From Przewalskia tangutica (taxonomy: Eukaryota; Streptophyta; Magnoliopsida; Solanales; Solanaceae): a stretch of DNA of 64,000 nucleotides. Position 1 is the first letter of the stretch. Every line of letters starts with the position of its first letter. The position numbers and the translations under genes are program-made. Below the pieces are notes generated by a model, which was given only the letters and a program-made list of their open reading frames with translations, was not told where the DNA came from and did not search any database. The DNA is taken from positions 1,854,307 through 1,918,306 of the forward strand of contig CM056724.1 in assembly GCA_029844215.1 (NCBI GenBank), read 5' to 3'. Below are positions 47,195 through 60,059 of the stretch, piece by piece.

Positions 47195-50100
47195 TTACTG
47201 CTGAGCACATTGTACTCTCTGTGCTCCACCACCATTCATCTCATTATCTTCATCATATGCTTCTTGTTGAGCAGCTTGTTTTCTTCTCATTTCTTCCTCC
47301 ATATTCACATCATGTAATGTAGTCTCCTCACATTCATCCAATTCCATATCTGTGTACTGTGACTTAGGTTTTGCTGGTAAGATTGCCTCTAAAGCCTTCA
47401 CCTGTTCAGGGCTCAACGAATCCGGGAATTCCACTATGAAGTGAATATACAATTTACCCTTCATGAATGGCCTCTGATAGACTGGCATTCCTTCATCATT
47501 GATTCCCTTGAATTGATCTGGCATTAGTAGAGAAAGTCAAGATTACTAAAAAATATTCCGAACAAAACAAAGGCAAATTCAGAATCTAAAGTAGATCGCT
47601 TTCAACTATAAAATCTAGGAATTAGCGACGATACAAAACACTGTAGCTACAGATGATCAAAAAAATTATATTAGCTATGAGTGATTAGCTACGGATTATC
47701 AAAAAATTATATTAGCTATGAGCAATTAGCGATGGATCAACCCTATTAGCTATGAGTGATTAGCTAGGATTAGCGACAAAGTTCGTAGGTAAGTCCATTT
47801 TTTTGTAGTGATCCTTTTGGCCCTGTGAGCATGGGACTCGCTGCACTTTTAGATGTTCAGGTATAGAAGTGGTTGAAACTCTAGTAGCTATTACGCGCAC
47901 AAATAATGATACATATACATATATTCCATGTTGAACACACTAGATAAGTATGAAGGTGATACTAACCAGGTTTAACAACTTCTCCAGGATTTGATTTTAT
48001 GAGGAGTTGTCTGCCATCCAAATGTGTCAATATGAACTGGAAGCCACACAGAGCCTCAGTGAGACTCAATGTGTGATCTACAAACAGATCTTCACCCTTT
48101 CTCTTGAACTTCGGGTGTTCTTTCTGCTGGAGAATGAAAACCACATCTCCAGTAACAGTATCAGGCTGCAACAACATTAAACCAAGTCAGAACCATAAGC
48201 TCCACAGTTACCATTAATGTACTACCACGTTGAAGAAGGTAGATCATCTTACCGCTTCATCAGCTTCTCCGGGGAATGTAATTTTCTGTCCATTTTGCAT
48301 TCCTTTTTCGACATGAACCTCAACGACTTTCTTCTCCTGAACCACCTTTTCACCTCTGCATTGAGGGCAACGGTCTTTATCATCGATTGTCTCTCCAGTG
48401 CCCTTGCATTCATTACAAGGATGCTGCATTTGCTGGATCATTCCAGGGCCAAGTTGTCTCATTGAAACCTTCATACCAGCACCTTTACAACCAGAGCACT
48501 TCATTGAAGCACCAGACTTTGACCCTTTTCTGCAGTTACAGAAACAAACCAATACAATGTAAGGAATCATGTGCACTTACAATAAAAAGAAAATTAAACC
48601 TCTCTTTAGATAACATTGTTTTCTTCGTTAATCTCTTCCAACAGAATGTCACCTCTCTATACCAAGAAAGGGTTAACTTGGGTTAATTTTTAGACTTTCC
48701 GTTTTACCCTTAAAGCTCTTTTATAGCAGTAAGCACATCAAATATGTTCAAAACCACAAGTTCTAAAGATACTTCCGTTTTACTTTAAACTGTTTTTTAC
48801 TTTTTATATCTCAACTTTATACTTTTCATTCTAACCTTAAGCTCTTCTAGCAATACACATATCACGCTATGTTCAAGACCACAAGTTCTAAAGATACTTT
48901 CGTTTTACTCTTTACTCTTTTTTCTTTTTAGCTCAGTAGCCAATCAAACGTCACCATATAAAATGAATGAAACAAAAGGGGCAACACTAACAGATCATAG
49001 AGAGATACTGACCCACTACACTTGGAGCAAATAACATTGCGCGAAAGCGAGAGTTTCTTGGTTATCCCTCTATATAGGTCCTCAAGAGAGACCTTCAATG
49101 GATGTACAACATCTTCACCCCTCCTCTGTCTTCGTCCTCTACCGCTACCACCACCTGCTCAACAAAAACACTCATAAGAAAACTGCATAAGGATTTTCAC
49201 CAAAAGGATAACAAGCATCATAGAAGTTTTTTCATGTAAGCTAACCTCCAAAAGGATTTCCACCAAAGAAGGATTCAAAGATGTCAAATGGATCATGCAT
49301 GCCACCACCGCCACCCATTCCTTCTTTGAGTGCATCTTCTCCATACTGATCATAAATCTCACGCTTCTGTGAGTCACTCAGAACCTCATAAGCTTGAGCT
49401 ATCTCCTTAAACTGCAAAAGAGAACAGCTTTTAATAGATCATACTCCGACACTACAAAAAGAAGACTAAAATCAAGAATCAGATGCAGGTTCCAGAATCT
49501 ATAGCCTAAGAAAGATAACCAATCAATAAAAGTATATTTTCCCACTGGTTATCACCCCCTTGTAGGGTATGTTGTTGTTGTTGTCAGCCAAGTAAACAAA
49601 CAACTGCAGGTGCCTCATCCACCAAGACTAATCAAGAACACCATCCTGAGAGTTTCTAGCTCAAAATCTCGTGGCAAACATGTGCATAGGCAACAGGAAC
49701 ATAATACTCTTTTTAAGTGTCATCTTATCTCACACGAGATTTAGATTTCTAGGACAGCTCCAGGGGTAAATTTATGCCTAGTTTGGGGCACGTGAACCAT
49801 GGTTTTTCATAAAAGAGATATTTTATGTACATATTTTTTAAAATTGATCTAATATTACCTGTTGGCACCATGCTACAAAAGGTTTAACGGCGCATTTCAT
49901 TAAAAGCTTAGTTATTTAACTACATGAATAAGTAATTCCCACTTAATGCATCTTTTCTCCTTTTTTAAGGAGTGCACCGTGTTCTAGAAATCCTAGATTC
50001 ACTTCTGGACAACTCTATTCAATCATAACCACATCTTTGTACAACCTAAAAAGATTCCACCTTTGCTCATCCTAATTGCTTTATTGTTTAAACAAGCATA

Positions 50101-51298
50101 TACCAGAGTAAATCTCTCTTAATCTCTACAATATCAAATATGCATAAACTCTAAGAAGTACCTCAACTAAAGCATTTACACAACCAAAAATTTCAACCTT
50201 TGTTCATCCTAGTTATTTAATAGTTTACACAAACATAAGCCTGATTCCTCTAACTTCCAGAATGAACCTATCCACAACATCAAAAATACATAAGTACCTC
50301 AGCAAAAACACTCACCCAACCAAAAAGATTCCACCTTTCATCATCCTAATTTTTAGTCTAAACAACATAATATGCAGTAACAACAGCACAAAGCACCAAG
50401 AATACATAAAAACAAAACACTTAAGCAGAGCACAACAAGCATTACTTCTAAATTGTACTAAGACTGTCCCTATTCTTCAAGAAAAAATGGATGACACAAG
50501 CATATATAGCAGCAGAATATGGTACTAAAACGTTTACACAGCCAAAAACTCCACCTTTGCTCATCCTAACTCAAACTATTTATTTAGTTAAACAAAGATA
50601 ATGTCAAAATGTGTGAAAGCGGGATGCTGTATTTCCAAGATTGAATTTCATATTCGAATAAACCTCGTAATGGTAAGAAAGTGGGTTTTTTAGTTATGGG
50701 CCTAGCCATCCAACTGGTGGAGTGAAGCATAGATTACCATTCTAACCTGTCTTTGCCGGTAGATAGATGCGCTTAATTAGTTACCTACCTGAATTAAAAA
50801 GGACTCTTGAATAAGTTGACTTTCATCTAAAAGTTTAAGATAAAGTTTTTAACATGTTAGAGCTAAAATGTTAGAGCTAAAGAACACACTTTTAATATTT
50901 AGTGGCCACGTCCAGGCCAGCTGGTCTGATTTTTTCATGATTTTTAATTATATTCATGAACTTTGCCTACTCTGTGTAACATATTAAAGTGTATGACCAT
51001 CCCAGAAAAACACACTTTTAACATTCAATTACATTCGCAACACTTAACAACAACAAAAATCAAGTAGCACAAAAAGCAATTCTCCCAAATTGAAACAAAG
51101 ACTTTGTCATAATTCAAGAAAATAAAATTGCATGAAAAAAAGGGGTACCTTTTCAGGATCACCACCCTTATCAGGGTGATTTTTCATAGCAGCTTTTCTA
51201 TAAGCTTTCTTGATTTCATCTTCTTTTGCATTCTTGGATACACCCAATATTTCATAGTACCTCGTATTATCACTCTTTTTTGCTCCTCTTCCAAACAT
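47195..51298 (-). CDS. Type I DnaJ/Hsp40 co-chaperone, six exons
   Basis: Exons on the minus strand: 51298-51149, 49411-49246, 49154-49013, 48529-48253, 48165-47967 and 47517-47195. They total 1257 bases with all phases consistent, giving 418 residues, the usual length for plant ANJ1/AtJ2/AtJ3-type proteins. The J domain (about 1-75) has YYEILGVSKNA and HPDKGG (HPD at 41-43). A Gly/Phe-rich part follows. The zinc region has Cys pairs 148/151, 164/167, 191/194 and 207/210. The substrate-binding C domain follows. The C terminus CAQQ (415-418) is a farnesylation box. It should deliver substrates to cytosolic Hsp70 and stimulate its ATPase. The start was chosen at MFGRG, the conserved N terminus. 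In-frame upstream ATGs exist. All key residues are intact. Confidence 0.95.
47640..47810 (-). repeat. CACTA-like end fragment with TAGCTATGAG repeats in DnaJ intron 5
   Basis: The minus strand from 47810 reads CACTACAAAAAAATGG, a CACTA-type terminus. The rest is an imperfect tandem of units with TTAGCTATGAG and GATTAGC. A matching left terminus is not clear, so it is a fragment or a short derivative. Confidence 0.5.
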
Positions 51299-51368
51299 AT
51301 TGTCCATAATGTTTTTTTTTCTTAAACAAACAAAACAATGACTACAAAAATATTTCAAGAAGGGGGTG

Positions 51369-51449
51369 TATATATAGACATTTTAAGATGAAATCTTAAT
51401 CATAGTTGGAATGGGAAGGTTCTTGAGAATTATGGAGAATACTCTAGAA
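51369..51449 (-). promoter_or_regulatory. DnaJ promoter: TATA box and step-type heat-shock element
   Basis: A TATATATAC box lies at about 51368-51376, some 70 bases upstream of the start codon on the minus strand. Further upstream, GAA on the plus strand occurs at 51427, 51437 and 51447, exactly 10 bases apart. On the gene's own strand this is TTC-7-TTC-7-TTC, the step-type arrangement known for heat-shock factor binding. Heat induction is typical of this gene family. Confidence 0.6.
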
Positions 51450-51978
51450 CTCTCTCCTCGCTACTTTGCGTGCGTGTGGTCGAATCTGGACCGTTGAAAC
51501 TATGAATGAACGGTCACGATTTGTGTTCTAGATTGTTCGACATTGGAAACCAACTTCCTAGTATTATATTATTATGGTTATGGAAATAACGCGCGAGTAG
51601 AGTTGAGGAAATTACACTAAAACCCACTATATTATGACTCTGTTACACATTGGTCCTCTTTGTTTCTCTTTTTTTTCAATTTTATAATATGTAAATGTTG
51701 CTTTTGTGTTAAATGATTCGAATTTCTCTCCTTTTGAGGTTAGATTTACTTAGTTCACTCCTTGTTCATGAAACGATGTACTAATAAAGAAAGCGTTATC
51801 AGATTTGAATCTGATTCAAATATTCTATTTAGAAATATTAACCAAAAATAATAATTTTAACTGTTCAATTATATTGTGATGCCAAAAACAATTAGGTAAT
51901 TGTACCAAAAATAGTAAAATATACTATTACTTAGGCTAGTCGTGAGTTTAAATGACATTGGGAAAATAATAATTCATG
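51450..51978. other. Spacer upstream of the DnaJ promoter
   Basis: AT-rich sequence with no recognisable gene. It ends at the left LTR of the second copia element. Confidence 0.45.
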
Positions 51979-52194
51979 TGTAAGATGATATTAATCTTTC
52001 CTTGGGGAGTCTTTTATTAATATCAAGGTATATATAAAGTACAATGTTCATCTCTTATACAATAGAAATTCTAAACTTATACAAAAGAGAAATCTTAGTT
52101 TTATCATAATTATATTTACACAATATATGAAAATATTCTAATTATGGGTAGGGAATATATTGTTTCTATATTTACACGTTTACACAACCCCTCA
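51979..52194 (-). repeat. Copia element 2, 3' LTR
   Basis: A 216-base LTR, TG at 51979 to CA at 52194 on the plus strand, similar to 60060-60265 with about ten small differences and a few indels visible by eye. The differences show that the insertion is not recent. Confidence 0.88.
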
Positions 52195-52548
52195 GTCGGA
52201 GGTGGAGGAGGCCGGACGCTGAGACTGGATCTGAAGTCAAGAAACAACTGTCTGAAAAGTCATTTGGTAAATATGTCTGCATACTGATAGGATGATGGAA
52301 CATGTAACACTCTGACATGGCCTAAAGCAACTTTCTCACGAACAAAGTGTGTAGTCTATCTCATGTGTTTGGTTGATCTTTGAACCAATTGAGATAAATA
52401 GATGGCGAGATGTTATCACAAGACACAATAGATGTCCGACGCAGCGACATCAAGTTCTAACAATAAGTTTCGAGCCAACAAATCTCGCCATTACATTTGC
52501 AACGCCTCTGACTCGCCTCAGACCGGATCTAGATAGGTAGAAGATGTC
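52195..52548 (-). pseudogene. Copia element 2, RNase H C-terminal part
   Basis: Minus-strand frames read a decayed AEAEYRG/RGVANV region, then EICWLRNLLLELDV, SCDNIS, and HVRVLHVPSSYQYADIFTK near 52290-52340. This is the C-terminal half of copia RNase H. Several single-base losses break the frame. The upstream half is at 56036-56330. Confidence 0.75.
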
Positions 52549-52553
52549 GCCAG

Positions 52554-55500
52554 GTCACGACCCGACCCGGCCGCGATCGTGCCTACCCGCACCCCTTTCG
52601 TGTATGTTAGAGAATAGCAATGAACATACACAACACATGAACATCACATGCTAGCCGGTAAAGCCGCCTTCCATAATATATATATAACCAAAAGTAAAAC
52701 AGTACAACATGTTCTTACAAAATCAAACACAAACGCGACTACGCACTTCAGAATAACAATCGTGGACAGTGGCTCGCCATACCCCTGAATGTACATAATA
52801 TCTACAACATCCGGGGGAACCGTACCAAAAGACAAGTCACATTTCCTTTTAGAAATATAATAGGCTTCTAAATCAAAACCTTAGGCAATTGATGCCTTAA
52901 AATCAATTTGCCTTCCCTAAATCCAAATCATTTATCCTTACTTTATTTTACTTAGAGTAAATCTTTCTTTTGTTAACCTTCCATAAAGCTAATATAACCA
53001 ACTTTCCATAAAGTCGTTATATTAACTTTATACATTAGTCAAATACATTTCCCTATATCCAAGGGACTTATACTTATAAAACGAAACAAGTATCATATAC
53101 TTAAAACACTTCAAGTCCCTTAACTTTGAAAACTTAAGACATCCTTAATACTTTTTAAAGAAGTGAGTTAATCTCCTTACTCACCCAACTTGGCCATTCT
53201 TAAAACAAGTAAGGGATATCAAAGTCTCAGACGCTCACCGCACTATAAGTGCAACTACTCATGCTCAAGAGATAGGAAAGTTCCACATACCTCTTCGGGT
53301 CAATCCACTCGCAAGTCCAATATACCGCACGTAGTATGTTAACCTATAATGACCATAATACGTTCATTAGTTTCTAGCTTCAACGTAGAACATTCTAATT
53401 GAAAAGCCCCTTATTCTACGGAAAATTGGACAGCACTTCCTTTGTTTCTACATACTTTTCCACCTTTTTAAGGTCTGAATTCAACATCCAAACGTCACTT
53501 TTAAGGTCCAACAATCCAGTCAATACAAAGGGGATTACACGCCTAAACTTGAACGTGTAAAATTCTGCCCCACAATACATAACAACTAATTCAATAAGTT
53601 TAATGTAGTATTGATGCGCGAAAAGATGCACACACTTTAACGCAAGTGCACGTTATCGTGACAAGTAATATAGTCTTGGTAAGACCGAATATCGTCCACA
53701 AGGATTGGTGTTCAAGTACCAATTATCTATCTTTTAGTATCTATTTGGTAACCGATATTTGATTTTGTTGTTTATAGCTAACAATTATAAATACTAATTT
53801 AACTAATGTGTTTACTTCAGTAATGATGGAAATAGGGCTTCCACGTCTCCTCAACTATCCGCTTATGTTACTTATTAATGCAATGAATTATGGTTCTTCT
53901 TCTCTTGGAGCTAGCAGGTTTACTAAATCGTTTTATACTCCCGTTAAGGCTATATAAACACTCAACCCCAGTATTGCTCATTTCTACCTTTCGGTGATAA
54001 GGATGACTCTATAGGAGGATTAAGACCAAAAACCTAGTTAACCGTCACGCGCCACGCCAGTAAAATTAAGTGTTTTAAGCCTCTCATTAACGCTTACATA
54101 AGTAATTGAGGTATTTTCATCCTCAATCCAAAATATGTCTACCCAACTTACAAAGATATTCACAACCTCCTCCTTTCAAGTTTGATTAGAAATCATATAA
54201 ATAATGATAATTAGTGATCAATTAATTACCAAGCATTCAAGCAATTATGGATAAATCTCAACAAGAAGAATAACCATAAACACGCATCAATTCATAACAT
54301 AAGTTTCTAGTGATTTAACATGGAAAGCCCATAAAAGAATTAGTTCCTAGCCATCGATTGACGACAAGAACTAATTCAATATCCAACATAAAACCGAAAT
54401 AAAGTAAAAGAAAGAAAAGAAAATACTTAAGAATGAGTCTCAAGCCTTCTAGCATCCAAGGGTTGTGTTGTGGAATATTTACGCATGAATCGGTGGAAGG
54501 GTGGATGTAGAGTGGTGAATGGTGGAATGGAGAATGAATTCTTCTAATGATGTAGAGACTATTTATAGACCAAGAATCCTTTAGGTGAAGGGTTAAGGAT
54601 TTGTAAGTAGAAAAAGTTATTAGAATCCTTTTAGGTAAGAGTTTTAAGGTAGGAAAAGTTATCCCTTTAGGTAGGAAAAGTTATCCCTTTAGGTAGGAAA
54701 AATAATCCCTTTAGGATTCAAACATGTCAATTAAACCCGCTTGCATCATAAATCCTGCCTACATGCGCTCAAAATCAAGAACTCCTGGACTTTTCGCACT
54801 TTGGGCGCCATGGTGACGTTTTTAGCGGATTCCGCTGTCGTCTTTTTCTTGTCCGACTTCGCCCGATTTCCTCTATAATTTCCTAACTTCTAGACTTCAT
54901 TTCTTGGCCCTTTTAGTGTGCAATTTCATCTCATTTATGCTCATTTCATCTCCTTTTCGCCATTTCTCCATTTTTGACCGCTGTGACACAAAAGAAAGGA
55001 AAACGACCCTAATACTGTACTAAACATAAATGAAATGAGTAAAATACTAACTAAAAATGACTCAAAAAGTGTATATAAAATACACCGATCAAGTATCTTG
55101 GCTATAACATGTTCACATATTATCCTTATCCAATCCTTTCAAATCCAAGTCATATTTCTTACATGCAATATACTTAAAAGCAACATTGACAACTACAAGT
55201 TATTTCTTCCTCACATGCAACACAATTTACTAGCAAAAAGAGAAAGGATTGTTACCTTAGAGTTTACCCAAATTAGTCCAACAATCTCACTTGCCTTCTT
55301 TCCACAATCACCTCCACAAACCCCCTACAAGCTTATCAACATGTTTCCTTCTTGCCACCTTTTTGAATTTTCTCTATGTCTTGGTTTCTTCTTGAATTTC
55401 TAGAGAGAAGGGAGAGGGATTTTTAGAGAGAAGGAAGAGGAAAATTTTGTAGTGAGAAGAAGGTTTTTGGAAGAATGACCAAGTCTTCAAGACTTGATCA

Positions 55501-56030
55501 AATAAATAGCATTTCCACTAACTCAGATGGGAGGGACACTTGTCACCCTCCCATGGCCTTTTAAAAAGAAAATATCTGATTTTCCCCCCAGATTTTGCAA
55601 AAAATCCCGCTCGCCATGACTGCAGCCATGGCGCTAAACCTCCGAGAATTTTCAAGACTTCCGCCGCCCTGCATTCCGGCTGCAACTTCAGATAATTCTC
55701 AAGATATCCGCGCGCGCCCTCAGATCCGGCATGCGCTGTGGCCCGATCGAAAATGCTTTTCGCCGATCACAAGACCGAACTTGTAACTTCCATAATTTTC
55801 TACTCCGATGTCCTATCGACGAACGGTTCGTTGCGTTGGGAACTAGACTCAACGAACTACATACTGAGCCTTTGAAACACCTAGTAACTCCTAATGCAAC
55901 TGGACATAAACCGCCTCAAAGTTGACTAAAAACCCGTCCGAAACATTTCGTCAACCCAACATTCTAAAATTTAAGTCTTAATTCCTTTCATACGTTCTCA
56001 AAAGCATGACCTGAATTACTGGGTGTAACA
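52554..56030 (-). mobile_element. Del/Tekay-like Ty3 solo LTR inside copia RNase H
   Basis: On the minus strand it starts TGTTACACCCAGTAATTC at 56030 and ends ...GGCCGGGTCGGGTCGTGAC near 52554, both typical of Del/Tekay chromovirus LTRs. Without the nested LTR it is about 2.0 kb. No chromovirus coding sequence is present. The flanks GCTTG (56031-56035) and GCCAG (52549-52553) share three of five bases, a possible decayed duplication. A pair of CCATGG-type arms lies at 55612-55634. Confidence 0.7.
53612..55091 (-). mobile_element. Ty3/gypsy solo LTR, family B relative
   Basis: Flanked by AGTAT at 53607-53611 and 55092-55096. On the minus strand it begins TGATCGGTGTATTTTATATAC and ends in the TGTGGACGATATTCGG and CACTTGCG part shared with 34123-35417 and 25125-29888. 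Length is 1480 bases. It includes a short tandem of three TAGGTAGGAAAAGTTATCCC-like units at 54650-54720. Confidence 0.9.
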
Positions 56031-56035
56031 GCTTG

Positions 56036-58908
56036 ACAGACCAAGAAATCAGATTATCCCCTAAGAAAACACAAAAGTCTGAGGTGGAGCGTCGCGTGTC
56101 CGGACACCCTGCCTAACTGCGATCTCAGATACAGAGCAACTGCTTGGCGCAGGAGGGTATAGTGCAAACCATAATCAAGAGTGTCCTTAATGTATCGAAT
56201 GATACGCTTAAGAGCGATGAAGTGAGACTTCGAGGCACGCATGAATAAGCATACCGCCAACATCATAAGCAATGTCCGCCCGTAAATGTGAGATCTTGAA
56301 CTGCAAGACTCTATACTGAGTAGGATCGAGACCTGAGCACCATCCATGATCGAGCTTAGATTTCGAATCGACTGGAGTAGGCATAACTTTGCAATTCGTC
56401 ATCTTAGCCCTGTACACTATCTCTTCTGCATACTTACGCTGACACAAGAACATGTGATTGGCAGACCTGGTCACTGATATCCCCAAGAAATAACTCAGTT
56501 TTTCCAAACCAGTCATTGCAAATTCGGACTTAAGCAAGGCAATAATCTCATTTTTCAATCTATCGGATGAGGCAGTCAGAACAATATCATCCACGTATAG
56601 TAATAAGTAAGCAGTGCTACTACCTCGATGAAAAATGAAGAGTGATGTATCATTCTTGATGCATACAAACCCAATCTGCAAGATATACCTGACAAAACGA
56701 TCATACCACGCACGGGGGGCTTGTTTCAGGCCATATAATGACTTGCGGAGACGACACACATAGTGAGGAACTACTGGATGGGTGAACCCGGACGGCTGAT
56801 GCATGTACACTGTTTCTCTCAGGTCCCCACGTAAGAATGCATTCTTCACATCAAGTTGATGAATTGACCAGTGTTTGTCCATGACAATGCTCAAAACTGT
56901 GCGAATGGTAGCCGGTTTGATAACCGGACTGAAGGTCTCTCCACAATCAATGCCCTCCTGCTGATTTGTGTCATTAGCCACAAGACGGGCCTTATACCTC
57001 TCAAGATCTCCATTGTCTCTGAACTTGTGATGAAAAAGCCACATACAACGAATTACATTCACACCCTCAGGTCTAGGTACTAGATCCCACGTGTGCTATT
57101 TAGTCAAAGCATTGAATTCCTCATACATAGCTGCATTCCAATTAGGGTCTTGTTTGGCCAATTTTTAGTTCTTTGGAAGTGGAGAGATGGTTTGGGCAGA
57201 CAAGTTGAAATGGACTTTGGGTTTGAAGATTCCATGTTTTGAACGAGTTTCCATTGGATGAGTAGGGACAATGGATGGCTGAGTGGGGTCTGAGACGAGG
57301 GGTAAAGTCGGATAAGGATAGGGTGGGGGAGAATCCGTCGAAGGCAGCCGCCGGGAAGCGAGGCCATGGCGCGACGTCTTCTGGACATTTTGCATGCGTC
57401 GACTCGTAGGAATTTTGGCGTCGCGGCGCTGAGGACGGGACAGAAGAAGCGAGTTGTTCGAGGAGGATGAGAGAAATGACAGGCTCGTCAAGGAATGAGT
57501 AATCCGATTTTTGAAGATTCGAAAACGGGAATGTAGTCTCGTCGCATATGACGTGACGAGAGATGTGGATTTGACGAGTCGACAAGTCATAGCATATATA
57601 GCCCCTATGGTTCGGCGGAAATCCTAGGAAGACACATGGAGTGGACCTAAGAGCGAGCTTGTGAGGGGCGGTAGAGCTAAGGTTGGGATAGCACAGACAA
57701 CCGAAAATCCGTAGATGATCATAGGAGGGGACTCTATGATAGAGGATTTCGGTAGAGGTCATATTGTGAAGAGTGCTAGTTGGGAGAATATTTAGAATGT
57801 ATTCTGACATTTTAGCAGCATAGACCCAGAATGATGGAGGGAGGGAGGCATGAATCAATAGGGTGCGAATCATGTTATTAATGATGCATATGATTCTTTC
57901 AGCTTTACCGTTTTGTGGTGAGGTGTGAGGGCAGGAGAAACGAAAAACCATGCCATTATTGGTACAAAAATGGTGAAACATAGAGTTATTGAATTCACGA
58001 CCATTATCGCACTGAAATGATTTTATGTCTTTTTCAAATTATGTTTGAATGAACTTGCGAAACTCAAGAAATTTGGCAAACACTTTCGATTTAAATTTAA
58101 GAGGGTATAACCAAACATAGTGTGAAAAATCATCAAGCAATACAAGATAGTATTTATGACTGAGAGAACTAGAGATAGAAGACGTCCATAAATCGGCATG
58201 TATAATATCAAAGGGAGCAAAGGTAACACTAGTAGATGATTTAAACGGAAGACGAATATGTTTACCTAAAGAACAAGAAACACAATTTTGGGCAAGCTTC
58301 CCATTACAAGTAATGAAATTGTTGCTTCTAAGAAAATTAAAGACTGAGACTCCTGGATGACCAAGTCTATTGTGCCATGTTGAAGAAGAAATAATTGCTA
58401 GAGTAACAGGAGAGCAAGATCTGGCAGCGGAGGTGGAGGTGAATTGATAAAGATCCCCCGTGCTATTGTATCTCGTAAGAGGTGTCCCCGTATGAAGATC
58501 CTTCACGGTAAAACCAAAAGGGTCAAAGTCCACAGAGACAAAATTATTACGTGTAAATTGGCGGACAGATATGAGATTCTTAATCATGTGTGGGGCATAT
58601 ATGGTGTTTTTGAGGGAGAAAGGTGGATGAGGAGGTTGTGTGTATGAGGTACCATAACATTTAACTGGAATGCGTTTTCCACTACCAACTGTAACATATT
58701 GAGGATGCTTTAAACTAAACAGTTTAGGAATAGTACCTGCAGATTGGGTGACGTGAGATGTGGCGCCTGAGTCCATGTTCCAATTATTGTCAGGCTGTTG
58801 TATAGAGAGGGTGCTGAACGCTTGACCCAACTCAGTGGGTGTCGTACGAGGAGGCTGCGGGACGACCTGCGTAAGTGGGCTCTGCGAGGCTGGAGCGGGG
58901 CCCAACAA
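56036..58908 (-). pseudogene. Copia element 2 pol: protease, integrase, RT, RNase H N-terminal part
   Basis: Minus-strand order: protease with MDSGATSH near 58770; a GAG-pre-integrase region with HNRLGHPG near 58365; the integrase core with HADLW (58195), CDNG (58000) and NGKAERI (57905); a linker at 57140-57480; reverse transcriptase 57062-56330 with KNAFLRGDL, YGLKQAPRAWY and YVDDI (56593); then RNase H to the GCPDTRRSTS region at 56080-56120, where the Tekay-like LTR interrupts. Frames change at about 58035, 57170 and 56300. Catalytic residues are mostly kept, but the polyprotein is not continuous. Confidence 0.85.
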
Positions 58909-58949
58909 ACCGGGATAAGAATACGGATTGTAAGGCTGCTGGTACTGGA

Positions 58950-59924
58950 ATGGACCTTGCGCCGCGGCTTTGGACTAGGGCGTCGCGGTCGCATCTTTGA
59001 GGTGTCGCGGCCGACGGAGGCGTTGCGACGCCAGACGAAATCGGCGAGCGAGCGCGGCCCAGTTGTTCTGCGTTTCCTGTTGTTGTTGCTATTGGTTCTG
59101 TTGACCGCGACCCTTGCCACGACCACGACCTCCTCTATCGCCGCGGCCTTTTCCACCCTTCCCGCCGCGGCCATGCCGCTGTTGGGAGTTTTTCGGTGGC
59201 GTCTGATCTTGGGGTTGCGAGTCGACAGTTAACACCTGCTGGGCATGCTCATCATGCTTAGCACAACGAGTTTCTTCGAGCAACAATTGTGAGCGAGCTT
59301 TGTTAAAACTTGGTAGCAGATCTGCCTGTTGGATCATGGTGGCCAAAGTATCATATTCGCCCTTAGTAAGGCCTGCAATCATTTGGAGCACCATTTTAGC
59401 GTCGATGCGAGCGTGCCGACGTTGGAGAGTTGATCCGCTGGAAGTTTAAGCTGCTTGCAGTACTCAGAAACATTAGAGAAGTTTTCAAGACGTGTATTGT
59501 TGAATTGTTCTTCCAAATACACGGGATGGGTGTGATTGTTGTCCTGAAAAATTTCCTCCAAACGATTCCACAAGTCAAGGGCTGTGGAGTCAGATTTCAT
59601 GATAGTAAGGAGCATATCCTGAGAGATACTACCATATATTCACTGTTTGACGCCAGCGTCTAGACGACGCTAAGTAGAATCATCAACCTCCTGAGGGCGC
59701 AGAATTTTGTCATCAATATGATCAAGCACGTTATATAGACATGCATGATTGCGAAACAGTTCAACACAGGGAGAATACTGACTGTTTTCTTGATCAAGAA
59801 GGATAAAGATATGGTTCTTGATGTTGGAAACAATTAGGGCGGGATGAAAAGAGGGTGATGACTTGGTGGTGAGATTTGTGGAGGAAGATGCTTCAAGGAC
59901 AGCGGAAGAATCCTGAGTATCCAT
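58950..59924 (-). pseudogene. Copia element 2 gag
   Basis: The start ATG is at 59924 (MDTQDSSAVLEAS), 136 bases from the 5' LTR. The frame passes FHPALIVSNIKNHI, then after a stop near 59669 continues with ALDLWNRLEEIFQDN, YCKQLKLPADQLSNVG and a Gln/Gly/Arg-rich C terminus (59089-59200). Frame breaks occur near 59669 and 59390. I could not read a CCHC zinc knuckle. The GC-rich part 58955-59035, with several GCGG palindromes, lies about where it should be. Confidence 0.8.
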
Positions 59925-60059
59925 TTAGAGAATAGAAGAATGGAGAAGAAAAGCAAGAATTTGGGTAGAAAGAGGGAGGCGCCGCAGCGAGATGCCCGAG
60001 GGGTGAGGGCTGCTTGGTAGAAAAATTCTAGGGTTTTTCTTTTTAGGCTCTTGATACCA

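Noticed and set aside
49555..49600. SINE tail in DnaJ intron 1 (GGTATGTTGTTGTTGTTG)
   Set aside because: Only the tail-like stretch is present. There is no body or target duplication, so it may be a chance TTG microsatellite.
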